Shown here: one piece after another, positions 1-8,369 of the stretch
Layout: every line of letters starts with the position of its first letter
How positions within the stretch are numbered: position 1 is the first letter of the stretch
DNA from: JANRLJ01 sp033762735
Lineage (GTDB): Bacteria > Chloroflexota > Anaerolineae > Aggregatilineales > Phototrophicaceae
Length of the DNA stretch: 64,000 nucleotides
Assembly: GCA_033762735.1 (NCBI GenBank)
Contig: JANRLJ010000190.1
Span: 1 to 64,000 of the forward strand
Direction of reading: 5' to 3'
The notes under the pieces: model-generated
The model's database searches: none
What the model was told of the DNA's origin: nothing
The model's input: the letters and a program-made list of their open reading frames with translations, nothing else
Made by a program: the position numbers and the translations under genes

Positions 1-71
1 CGCCGCTGAACACAGTGATCACGGCTCGGATTCACAATGGGAACAATGCAAGACTGTATTGTTGACCGCGC

Positions 72-338
72 TTAACGTTCACTCCCCACGAGACGAGGAC
101 AAACATCAGCTTGTTCACCAGCAGATATGGGATAATGCGCCACAGGAAGTCCCCCCGCGTAGGATATTCCGGTCAGCAGGTAGATAATCGGCGCGGCAAG
201 ATAGACCAGACTGAAAAAGCCGGAAAAATAGCTGTACATCGTGGTGGAATCTTGCAACGGCAGGTATTGATACAGCGAACAGAAGAGAGCGCGTATGGGA
301 CAATTCCTGTGCCCAAAAAGGTTACGTCGCCCCTCCTT
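72..338 (-). pseudogene. Fragment of a BcsA-like family 2 glycosyltransferase
   Basis: An open frame of about 89 codons without a convincing start ends in a stretch LVYLAAPIIYLLTGI, which resembles the membrane segment after the catalytic domain in cellulose-synthase-like family 2 glycosyltransferases, preceded by a YFSGFF segment that also fits. A stop lies just upstream at 339-341 and the frame closes at 72, so both the catalytic half and the C-terminal membrane region are missing. I read it as a decayed remnant. The rest of 1-681 shows no gene I can support. The similarity is from memory of the family and is modest. Confidence 0.35.
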
Positions 339-681
339 TCACGCCTCGCCGCCAAAAAGATGTGATCTTACGACACGGACTCATTGCGACTTTTCATGAT
401 GATGACGCTCTACACCCTTTCTATACGCCAGGAGATGATTTATTTGGTAGGCCGTGCCCGAAATGACGGCAGAACAGCCAAGCTCGAATGCTCTCACAGC
501 AACGTGTTTTTTGGGGGTTAGGCCCTTGCCTGGGCTTCCACCCCGTGTAGAGCATAACTCCTTTGGTTGCCCTAGCCTCTGGCAGGTCGCCATTCATACT
601 GACAAGCGTAGACCAGAAGGAGGCCTGTGATTTTCCACACCCACCACATGCCTCCTGGACTGAGCTTTTGCGATTGTTCCG

Positions 682-3237
682 CTATTCGTATTGCAGCGCA
701 CGGATGATGTCGAGTTTGGCCGCATTGCGGGCGGGCAAAATGCTGGCGAACAGCGCCAGAATCATGCCGACGATCACCGCGGCGATCACCCCAGCTACAG
801 GGAAGAGATACGGCACCTGCCAGCCGAGGGACTCAAACGCGCCGATAAAGCCGTAGCTCATCACCACGCCTGCCACGACCCCCAGCGATGCCCCCAGAAT
901 GCCCAGCAGCAGCGCCTCGCCCGTCACCATGCGGCGGATCTGCTTCTGGCTGCCGCCGACGGCGCGGGTGATGCCGATCTCACGTGTTCGCTCCAGAATG
1001 TTGATCGTGAGCGTGTTCAGGAGTCCCAGCGCCGCCGGGATCAGGATGAGGACGGCAAGCCCGTAGAACAGCCCGAACGCCGCTGAACTGGTCTGGATGA
1101 GTTCATCCCGGTACTGCCCGGTCAGATGGGCGGTGAACTGTGGATAGTCCGCCAGCACACCTTCGACGGCAGCGAGGCCAGCCTCCTGCTCGACATTTGA
1201 GCTGAAATTGAGCATCAGCAGCACGTCTTCCGCCTTGTTAAAGTCTGCTGCGAGATTGGCCTGCGAAACGAACACCGCCGCCAGCTTGAAACTGAGCAGA
1301 TCATCGCCCACGCCGACGATACGATACGTCTGCGGCCCGTTGACCGTTTGCAGCACCACATCGCCGCCCAGCTCGAGGCCGAGGGTGGAAGCCGCCAGCC
1401 CACTTACGACGGCGGTACGGCCTTCATCAAGATCGGCAAAGGCGCCGTCGGGGTCGCCCTGGCTGAATGACAGGGAGGCAACCTGCGGGTACGTGGTTGG
1501 ATCGATGCCCAGTACCTCCACATCGGTGCCGTTGACGGTTGAGGTGGCATAGCGCAGGGAGGCAACTGCTTCGACCTCCGGCAGATCGGCCAGCCGTTGG
1601 GAGAGGGACTCATCTGCCCCCAGCACGTTGGTGTATACCCCAAGTGACGGCGGCGTGATAATCACATCGCTGGAGAAATTCACCCCCGCCAGTCGATCCA
1701 GCAGGACACCGAAGGCCGACACGACCGCCGCCATCAGAATGAGAACCGCCAGGCCAATCATCAGCGTACTGGCGGTGATGGCCGCGCGTCCCGGCTGGCG
1801 CTGCAAGTTCCCGCGTGAGAGGTCGCCCTCTCGCGCAAACCACAGCGTAAGCAGCGGACTGAACAGCCGTGCCATCGGAATTACCAGACCCGGCGCAACG
1901 GCGATCATCGCGAACAGGAACAGCACCGCGCCACCAATCGCCGTTTGCGTACCCCCCAGCAGCAGCATGACCGCGACCACCAGCAGTACGGCGCCTACAA
2001 TCAGGCTGGAGCGCGTTGCCCGGTTCACGGTCGCTGTCGTCGCGGGACGCAGGCCAGCCAGCGGCGTAGTCCTGCCCGCTGCCCGCGCTGGCCAGTAACC
2101 CGCCAGCAGCGATGTGAGCAGCCCCAGAACAACCGCCAGCGCCAGCGCTCCCGGATTGAAGCGCAGCACGAGATTCATGTTGGGGAAGTAGGTGCTGTAC
2201 ACACGTCCCATAAAGCTGATGAGCAGGGCGGCTAGTCCATAGCCCAGCAGGAGGCCGATCAGCGTTCCGATGAGACCTTGCAGCAAGCTTTCAATCAGAA
2301 TCATCGATGTGACCTGGCGGCGTGTCGCACCAATCGCCCGCAGCATGGAGAGGTCGCGGCGGCGCTCGACCACAATGGTGCGGAAGGTGTTGAAGATCAG
2401 GAACGCCCCCAGGAAAAGCGCCAGCACCCCGAACAGATTCATCACGATCAGCCCGATTTGTACCGTGGCGAACAGGTCGCTGCTGGCGCCGGAAGCGCTG
2501 ATAAAGCCGCTGCCCAGCGTGGAGAGAATCGCTTCGGTCACGGCAGCACGATCTGCGCCCGGTTCCACCGCCACTTCAATTGTGTTAATCAGCCCGTTCT
2601 GCCCAAAGGCCGCCTGCACATCTGCCAGCGTCATATACAGCGGCGGCACCGAAAGATTGCCCTGTTCCGCCGTCAGCCCGACCACGCGGTACAGGCGCAG
2701 ACCAGCCGCAGAAATCAGCGGGAAGGTGGTATCGAGCGTTAACTGGGGCGCGATTTCGGCAATCGCGGCGGGCATCACGACGGCTCCGCTGTCGTCAGGT
2801 TGCAGGAAGCGGCCTTCGCTCAAGGCAAACTGACGCACATCCTGGATACTGGTCGGGTCAACCCCAATCAGCTCCACCGAGCGTGCGCTCCCCAGTTCGC
2901 TGCCTGTGGTGGGCAGGGAGAACTGGCGGCGCAGCACTCCGCTGACCGCGTTCACACCGTCTACGGCGGCCACCTGACTCAGCACCGCATCCGGCGCGAA
3001 CGAGGCTCCTGTCGCACTGGTGATGGACACATCCGCACCGCCAAAGACCGACAGTGAGGAGGTAAAGGTTTCCAACACCAGCGGCAATGTGAGGTTAATG
3101 GCGAAGATCAGCGCCACACCGAAGACAATCGCCAGCGTAGTCAGGACAGTACGCAGCTTGCGCCCGCTCAGATAGCGCAGCGCCATCACGGTCATCTGAC
3201 CGAACGTGGCAGGTTGAAGATTGGTTTTTGTCGTCAT
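682..3237 (-). CDS. ABC transporter permease, double FtsX/MacB type
   Basis: A protein of 851 residues with the duplicated layout of large FtsX-type permeases: an N-terminal membrane anchor (about residues 30-50), a periplasmic MacB-like domain, three membrane helices ending near residue 400 (one segment reads FRTIVVERRRDLSMLRAIGA, the usual FtsX coupling region), then a second anchor, a second outer domain and a final three-helix FtsX block (TREIGITRAVGGSQKQIRRM). Such proteins export lipoproteins, peptides or drugs or drive cell-wall enzymes, not nutrient import. It starts at the ATG at 3237, five bases after the stop of the ATPase gene and preceded by GAGGG, so the two are translated together. 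Confidence 0.85.
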   Translation of the reverse strand: MTTKTNLQPATFGQMTVMALRYLSGRKLRTVLTTLAIVFGVALIFAINLTLPLVLETFTSSLSVFGGADVSITSATGASFAPDAVLSQVAAVDGVNAVSGVLRRQFSLPTTGSELGSARSVELIGVDPTSIQDVRQFALSEGRFLQPDDSGAVVMPAAIAEIAPQLTLDTTFPLISAAGLRLYRVVGLTAEQGNLSVPPLYMTLADVQAAFGQNGLINTIEVAVEPGADRAAVTEAILSTLGSGFISASGASSDLFATVQIGLIVMNLFGVLALFLGAFLIFNTFRTIVVERRRDLSMLRAIGATRRQVTSMILIESLLQGLIGTLIGLLLGYGLAALLISFMGRVYSTYFPNMNLVLRFNPGALALAVVLGLLTSLLAGYWPARAAGRTTPLAGLRPATTATVNRATRSSLIVGAVLLVVAVMLLLGGTQTAIGGAVLFLFAMIAVAPGLVIPMARLFSPLLTLWFAREGDLSRGNLQRQPGRAAITASTLMIGLAVLILMAAVVSAFGVLLDRLAGVNFSSDVIITPPSLGVYTNVLGADESLSQRLADLPEVEAVASLRYATSTVNGTDVEVLGIDPTTYPQVASLSFSQGDPDGAFADLDEGRTAVVSGLAASTLGLELGGDVVLQTVNGPQTYRIVGVGDDLLSFKLAAVFVSQANLAADFNKAEDVLLMLNFSSNVEQEAGLAAVEGVLADYPQFTAHLTGQYRDELIQTSSAAFGLFYGLAVLILIPAALGLLNTLTINILERTREIGITRAVGGSQKQIRRMVTGEALLLGILGASLGVVAGVVMSYGFIGAFESLGWQVPYLFPVAGVIAAVIVGMILALFASILPARNAAKLDIIRALQYE

Positions 3238-3241
3238 GATG

Positions 3242-3988
3242 TTATCCCTCACTCAGCGCGACCTTGCTCAACTGTTCGCGGATCTGATCGGCCTTGCCAG
3301 CGCCCTTGAGGTGATTCTCGTCCACAATGCGCCCGTCTTTGATAAACACAATCCGGTCAGCGTGAGCGGCCACACGCGGATCGTGCGTCACCAATACAAG
3401 CGTTTGCCCGCCCTGATCGACCGTGTGGCGCAGAATCTCGACCACTTCATCGCTGGAGCGCGAGTCCAGATTGCCCGTTGGCTCGTCCGCCAGGATAATC
3501 GCCGGTTGGGTCGCCAGCGCCCGCGCAATCGCCACGCGCTGCTGCTGACCGCCGGAAAGTTCGCCGGGGCGGTGCGTCGCCCGGTTTCCCATATCGACCT
3601 GCGCCAGCGACTTTTCCGCAATGTCCAGCGCTTTGCGACGCGGCACCCCGTCCAGAATGAGCGGCATCGCCACGTTTTCCGCCGCCGTCAGCACCGGGAT
3701 CAGGTTAAAGAACTGGAAGATAAAGCCGATGGATTCACGCCGCACCTGCGAAAGTGTGTCGTCGTTCATCGCGGTCAGATCCCTGTCGCGCAGCCAGATA
3801 TGGCCGCTGGTTGGCTTATCCAGCCCGCCAATCAGGTACAGCGCAGTGCTTTTGCCACTTCCGCTGGGGCCCATAATGGCGACGAATTCGCCTTCGTTGA
3901 TGGAGAGGTTCAGGTCGTGGACGGCGTAGATGGGCTGCTCTTCTGTGCCGTACATTTTGGTAAGTGCTTCGGTACGCAGGATGGTCAT
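3242..3988 (-). CDS. ABC transporter ATPase, LolD/MacB type
   Basis: The nucleotide-binding subunit that pairs with the FtsX permease just downstream. Visible motifs are Walker A GPSGSGKST, the signature LSGGQQQR, Walker B IILADEPTGNLD and the switch His in LVTHD. The EPTGNLD form is typical of the LolD/MacB/FtsE group. The start chosen is the ATG at 3988, behind GAAGGGGAAA; an upstream in-frame ATG at 4006 has a poorer site. The PadR regulator lies upstream on the same strand, so regulator, ATPase and permease form one likely operon. Confidence 0.9.
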   Translation of the reverse strand: MTILRTEALTKMYGTEEQPIYAVHDLNLSINEGEFVAIMGPSGSGKSTALYLIGGLDKPTSGHIWLRDRDLTAMNDDTLSQVRRESIGFIFQFFNLIPVLTAAENVAMPLILDGVPRRKALDIAEKSLAQVDMGNRATHRPGELSGGQQQRVAIARALATQPAIILADEPTGNLDSRSSDEVVEILRHTVDQGGQTLVLVTHDPRVAAHADRIVFIKDGRIVDENHLKGAGKADQIREQLSKVALSEG

Positions 3989-4059
3989 GATGGATTTCCC
4001 CTTCACTTATGCCTCTCTGGCATGATCGAATTTCTTGCTCTGCAATGCTCACAGGTTGT

Positions 4060-4659
4060 CTATGAGTCGGGTTGTGGTGTGGGAGTTCGTTTCGGCCTGC
4101 CGCGCGCCTTAACGGGCGGCTTCGGTGGTGTGTAGTTCTTGAGCGCGGGCAGCCTTGCCTCACACATCTCAATCCACCGCAGATCAGCCTCCAGGTGCAT
4201 GATGGCGCTTTCCAGCAGCAGCAGCCAGGGCAGTTGAGTGCGCGCTTCCGGCTGGCGCACCATCTCCGTCACCTGATGAAGCTGCTGGAACAGTTCGCGG
4301 CGCTGGGCACTCAACACCTGTTCCGGCGGGACTGGCCCACCCAGCAGGCTCAGCACCAGCTTGATATAGAAGGTGTCTCCCAGGCGGTAATCGCGTACCT
4401 CCGGTGTGAGATACCAGGATTCCAGTTCATCCCGCCCGGCAGCAGTGATTGAGTAGACCTTACGGTCTGGCGCGTCTTCAATGGCTTCGACTTCATAATC
4501 CACCAGCCCGGCGTCTTTCATGCGGGCTAAGGTGCTGGCGATCTGCCCCGGTTTCACGTCCCACTCGGCGTTTATCACGGTGCTGAAATGCTTGCCCAGT
4601 TCATAACCGTGCATGGAACGCTGATAGAGCATGGCAAGCAGTGTGAACTTGACCGACAT
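4060..4659 (-). CDS. PadR family transcriptional regulator
   Basis: A 199-residue protein with the PadR winged helix at the N-terminus (LLAMLYQRSMHGYELGKHF, then a basic wing) and a longer C-terminal dimerisation region of the Vir_act_alpha_C type. PadR proteins repress nearby exporter genes and release DNA on binding a small molecule. This one is first in a strand-matched cluster with the exporter ATPase and permease, which it probably controls. Its own promoter carries a perfect operator-like dyad (4701-4717) and a degenerate copy next to the start codon, indicating autoregulation. The C-terminus after about residue 175 is basic and proline rich. Confidence 0.88.
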   Translation of the reverse strand: MSVKFTLLAMLYQRSMHGYELGKHFSTVINAEWDVKPGQIASTLARMKDAGLVDYEVEAIEDAPDRKVYSITAAGRDELESWYLTPEVRDYRLGDTFYIKLVLSLLGGPVPPEQVLSAQRRELFQQLHQVTEMVRQPEARTQLPWLLLLESAIMHLEADLRWIEMCEARLPALKNYTPPKPPVKARGRPKRTPTPQPDS

Positions 4660-4666
4660 AGAAACC

Positions 4667-4727
4667 TATACACTGTGTGGCTAAATTCGATATGGAAAAC
4701 TATACACAGGGTGTATAATTTTGTCAA
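4667..4727 (-). promoter_or_regulatory. padR promoter with two operator copies
   Basis: On the minus strand there is TTGACA (4722-4727), a 17-base spacer and TATAGT (4699-4704). A perfect inverted repeat, TATACAC-N3-GTGTATA, occupies 4701-4717 and so covers the -10 box and half the spacer. A second copy at 4667-4683 keeps one arm exactly and matches 5 of 7 bases in the other. Binding of the PadR protein here would block its own transcription. Confidence 0.7.
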
Positions 4728-4992
4728 ATAAAATTAAAATGGAGGAAGCATAATAAATATTAGGAAAGGCAATTAATTGAAGGCGGAGTAGGAACGATAA
4801 ATGGAAACCATTGATTACTTTATCATTGAGCTTGTCCAGCCTCACTAGACGACTTATACCCCAATATTTTCTTTCGTTTTGCGCTGCATAACAATCTTTA
4901 CACAATCGTGATGTCACCCGTGTTGATCTTGTCTCTATCTTTACATGGTCGGGAGTAGGCTTGATTCAAGATTTCCATCAAAGGCGTGACTT
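4728..4992. other. AT-rich intergenic stretch without a recognised feature
   Basis: This gap is clearly richer in A and T than its neighbours. It must hold the promoter of the Usp gene but I could not identify convincing -35 and -10 boxes. No terminator, repeat or small gene was seen. Confidence 0.4.
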
Positions 4993-5469
4993 ATGAAAAC
5001 CATCGTCGTCCATCTTTCAGAATCTAACTGGACACGTCAGGCTGTCCATCTGGCGTGTGCGCTGGCACGAGGCAGCGAAGGTGAGGTAATTTTACTCCAC
5101 CTGCTGCGCGTCGATCATATCAGCTATCTGGGGCTTGATATCGGCATGCCGACCATGAGCCGCAGTCAGTATTACGAGATGTTGAACTACAGCGGAATTG
5201 CGGAAAGCTATGGCGTCAAAATGACGATGACGCAGATGCAGTGTGTGGATGAAATGGATGCGGCAGCCGAAGCGGTGGTCTCCCTGGAAGCAGAGGCAGC
5301 ATTCATCCATGTACCACACAGCCGCATTCCCTACTGGCGTAAGTTCTTACTGATGCGCCTGAAACATACGCTGGCCGCACATCACTGCCAATTGTTTACG
5401 CTTGATAAACCGGAACCGTCGAACCCACTGCCAACAATTAAGGTTCGTCCCTCACCACTGGGTAAGTAG
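4993..5469 (+). CDS. Universal-stress-like protein (UspA fold)
   Basis: A 158-residue protein beginning KTIVVHLSESNWTRQAVHLAC, the first strand and helix typical of UspA folds, followed by an EVILLHLL second strand. The usual ATP-binding G-2X-G-9X-G motif is not evident, so it may not bind ATP. It ends about 100 bases before the KimA-like permease on the same strand, and the convergent genes beyond are KdpDE-like. In KdpD proteins a Usp domain is part of the sensor; the KdpD-like kinase here lacks that domain, so this protein may supply it in trans. That link is inference. Confidence 0.6.
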   Translation: MKTIVVHLSESNWTRQAVHLACALARGSEGEVILLHLLRVDHISYLGLDIGMPTMSRSQYYEMLNYSGIAESYGVKMTMTQMQCVDEMDAAAEAVVSLEAEAAFIHVPHSRIPYWRKFLLMRLKHTLAAHHCQLFTLDKPEPSNPLPTIKVRPSPLGK

Positions 5470-5568
5470 CGTGTCTTGATACTTTCCTTACACAGTGCGT
5501 CGTAATCCTTACGGGAATTTTATTCTGATCATATAGGATTCTGATGGTCATTCGCGTCAGGAGCACCT

Positions 5569-7623
5569 ATGTCAAGTCACACCGTCAAGGAACGTCTCGC
5601 CAATGTCGTCATTGGCGAGCGCTTGAAAACTGAGGACATTTCGCATCAGACTGCGCCTAATCCCATCGCGCTGGCAGTCCTTTCGAGTGATGCGCTTTCG
5701 TCGGTGGCCTATGCCACAGAGGAAATTCTGATTATCCTGAACACAGCAATGCTGGGATCGTTTGCGCTGCTGGGTTTTAGAGGGAATGCAATTTCCATTC
5801 CCATCGCTGTCGCCATCGCCATCCTGATTGGCATTGTCACCATTTCCTACCGCCAGACGATTTTCTCCAATCCGGCAGGTGGCGGGGGATATCGCGTCGC
5901 AAAGGAAAATCTGGGTGAGGAGCTGGCACAGGTCACAGGTGCGGCACTGCTGACTGATTACATTCTGACCGTCGCGGTTAGCATCAGTGCAGGGGTGGCG
6001 AACCTCATCAGTGTTGCTCCAATGCTTTCTACCTATCGCGTCCCGCTGACGGTAGGAATCATTCTGTTTATGACTTTTGTCAACCTGCGTGGTACAAAAG
6101 AAAGTGCCCGTCTGTTCGCCATCCCAACGTACTTCTTCCTGTTCACCATTGGTGTGACACTGCTGCTGGGTTTTTTCAAGCTTGCGACAGGGACGCTGGG
6201 CACGGTGACAGGGGTTGAGGCCATTCATCACGATACCCTCGGTGCTGTCGGGCTGCTGCTGCTGCTGCGCGCGTTTTCGTCCGGTTGCACGGCACTCACC
6301 GGGATTGAGGCAATTTCCAACGATACACAGCTTTTCCGCCAACCCCGAGCCAACAATGCGGCTAAGACTCTGGTCGCTATGAGTACCATTCTGATTACCC
6401 TGTTTCTGAGCATCACCGTGCTGGCGAATGCAATACAGGCTGTGCCTTCACATGGGGAAACAATCATCAGCCAGGTAGCACGCACTGTGTATGGTCAGGA
6501 AGGGATCGGTTATTTCCTGTATGTACTGACGATGGCGGGCGCCTTCGCCGTCTTGTTCATGGCCGCTAACACGCCGTTTGCAGATTTCCCACAGTTGGCC
6601 GCACTCCATAGCGCGGATGGCTTCCTGCCGCGTCAGCTTACCTATCGTGGACGCCGTCTGGTGTTCTCCTGGGGCATTTATACGCTCTCAGCCGGGGCGA
6701 TTTTCCTGGTGATTATCACAGGGGCGCTGGTGACGAATCTCATTCCGCTGTACGCTATCGGCGTCTTTCTGGGCTTCACCATCAGCCAGGCAGGGATGAC
6801 ACGGCGTTTCTGGCGGGCGGGGCATGTCAAGCCAGGGGAATATAGTTGGGGGCTGGAAACCAAGATTTTCTATGATCCCCACTGGGTGCCCAAACTGCTC
6901 GTGTCGGGGACAGGCGCGACGGTGACATTCATTGTGATGATCGTATTCATCATTACCAAGTTCAGCGACGGTGCTTGGGCCATTGTGCTGCTCATTCCGC
7001 TGTTGGTAGCGACCTTCTTCCGCATTCATCGACACTATAAAGAGACGGCGGCGCGTCTGAAGCTGACTGAAACCCCCGTGTTTGAGGGTAAGCCTGTCAT
7101 GTTTGATCCGGCGGTGCATCATGAGGTTGCGCTGTACTTCTGCGATACCTGGTCGAAGTTGGCGGTGATTGTAGTCACCCGTATCCTGAAGCGCGGCCTG
7201 CCAATGAAGATTATTCATGTCGATGTTGATCCCAAGCGCACAGAGGCATTCCTCAAGCGCAGTGAGGAAATCTGTCATCTGAATGGCTGGGATGAAACGA
7301 TCTGCATGGTGGCGCACGAACCCTATCGGGACCTGTATCAGCGTATAGCGGAAGCGCTCCAGTCCATGCGCGAGCAACATCCTGATCTCTACTTTCATGT
7401 GTATATCGGCGCGTTGAGGACACGCTTCCCCTTCAATCTGCTGCATATGTCTACAGATCGCTTCCTGCGCGATGCGCTTCTGGAGTCGGATGACGTGTCT
7501 CTGACAATCAAGCAGGTGAATGTGGACGAAATTCCGCTGCCACCAGACTTCAAGGTGACCTTCGAGCATATCGCGGAGCGTCACCACGAGGAAGAAGGCA
7601 CACTGACTCCCCAGCACGTCTGA
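5569..7623 (+). CDS. APC-superfamily permease, KimA-like potassium or amino acid importer
   Basis: A 684-residue membrane protein. The N-terminal motif LSSDALSSVAYATEEIL and the PAGGGGYRVAKENLG segment are characteristic of the KimA (YdaO) branch of the APC superfamily, which in Bacillus imports potassium. About twelve membrane helices span residues 30-470, followed by a soluble tail of roughly 200 residues, also as in KimA. The start at 5569 follows AGGAGC. A convergent KdpDE-like pair lies directly beyond, which agrees with a potassium role. An amino acid permease cannot be excluded from sequence alone. Confidence 0.75.
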   Translation: MSSHTVKERLANVVIGERLKTEDISHQTAPNPIALAVLSSDALSSVAYATEEILIILNTAMLGSFALLGFRGNAISIPIAVAIAILIGIVTISYRQTIFSNPAGGGGYRVAKENLGEELAQVTGAALLTDYILTVAVSISAGVANLISVAPMLSTYRVPLTVGIILFMTFVNLRGTKESARLFAIPTYFFLFTIGVTLLLGFFKLATGTLGTVTGVEAIHHDTLGAVGLLLLLRAFSSGCTALTGIEAISNDTQLFRQPRANNAAKTLVAMSTILITLFLSITVLANAIQAVPSHGETIISQVARTVYGQEGIGYFLYVLTMAGAFAVLFMAANTPFADFPQLAALHSADGFLPRQLTYRGRRLVFSWGIYTLSAGAIFLVIITGALVTNLIPLYAIGVFLGFTISQAGMTRRFWRAGHVKPGEYSWGLETKIFYDPHWVPKLLVSGTGATVTFIVMIVFIITKFSDGAWAIVLLIPLLVATFFRIHRHYKETAARLKLTETPVFEGKPVMFDPAVHHEVALYFCDTWSKLAVIVVTRILKRGLPMKIIHVDVDPKRTEAFLKRSEEICHLNGWDETICMVAHEPYRDLYQRIAEALQSMREQHPDLYFHVYIGALRTRFPFNLLHMSTDRFLRDALLESDDVSLTIKQVNVDEIPLPPDFKVTFEHIAERHHEEEGTLTPQHV

Positions 7624-7638
7624 GAGCAGCAGGCAGGC

Positions 7639-7673
7639 AAACGGGTGATGTGACATCACATCACTCGTTTTTA
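7639..7673. terminator. Bidirectional terminator between convergent genes
   Basis: A 13-base-pair stem with one G-U pair (arms AACGGGTGATGTG and CACATCACTCGTT) with a short ACAT loop and a run of five T on the plus strand. It separates the permease gene from the response-regulator gene, which end facing each other. Confidence 0.75.
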
Positions 7674-8369
7674 TTTGAGGTTGACAAAGCGGTAGCCGAT
7701 CCCCGGTTCATTGAGGATGTAGCGGATATTGCGCGCTGGGTTCTCGCGCAGCTTCTTGCGAATCTGGTTGACGAACACGCGCACGTAATGATCCATGTCG
7801 CTGTACTCTGGCCCCCATACTGCGCTGAGAATGGCGCGATGGGTCATCACTTTACCAGGATGGGCTGCCAGCAGACGCAGCAGATCATATTCCTTTGGTG
7901 TCAGATGCACTTCTTCCTCGTCGACATAAACGGCGCGGTTCACCAGGTCGATGCGAAGTCCATCAACGACAATTTCGGTCTTCTGCGTTGGATCCGGCTC
8001 GGCATGTGTGCGACGCAGAATGGCTTGAATACGCGCCTGAAGCTCTTCCATGCCGAACGGCTTGGTCAGATAATCATCCGCGCCTGCGTTAAGGGCAGTA
8101 ACTTTGGTTTTCTCCTCACTGTGAACGGACAGCATGATAATCGGGGTCTTTGACCATTCGCGCAGCCTGCGGCAGACTTCTAATCCGTCCGGTGGGTTAC
8201 CCAGGAAAATATCCAGCACGATCACATCCGGCCCATACTGGGCGGCGTAGGTGATACCTTCCTCACCATTGGCCGCCGTAATAACCTCATATCCGAACCC
8301 AGTCAATCCAATTTTGAGCTGTTTACGAATCTGCGGTTCGTCATCCACAATCAGGATTTTTAGCTTCAT
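7671..8369 (-). CDS. OmpR/KdpE-like response regulator
   Basis: A two-domain response regulator of 232 residues. The receiver domain shows the acidic pair DDE (residues 9-11), the phosphorylated Asp near residue 53 (VIVLDIF) and the Lys in YLTKPF. The C-terminal OmpR-type winged helix carries VHLTPKEYDLLRLLAAHPGKV and ends in EPGIGYRF, the form seen in KdpE. The ATG at 8369 has AAGGG nine bases upstream and is preferred to an in-frame ATG at 8378. The gene overlaps the 3-prime end of the kinase gene, so the pair is translationally coupled. Confidence 0.88.
   Translation of the reverse strand: MKLKILIVDDEPQIRKQLKIGLTGFGYEVITAANGEEGITYAAQYGPDVIVLDIFLGNPPDGLEVCRRLREWSKTPIIMLSVHSEEKTKVTALNAGADDYLTKPFGMEELQARIQAILRRTHAEPDPTQKTEIVVDGLRIDLVNRAVYVDEEEVHLTPKEYDLLRLLAAHPGKVMTHRAILSAVWGPEYSDMDHYVRVFVNQIRKKLRENPARNIRYILNEPGIGYRFVNLK

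Noticed and set aside
691..2833. Several plus-strand ORFs of 80-190 codons opposite the FtsX permease
   Set aside because: They are antisense shadows of a GC-rich gene with no ribosome sites or recognisable domains.
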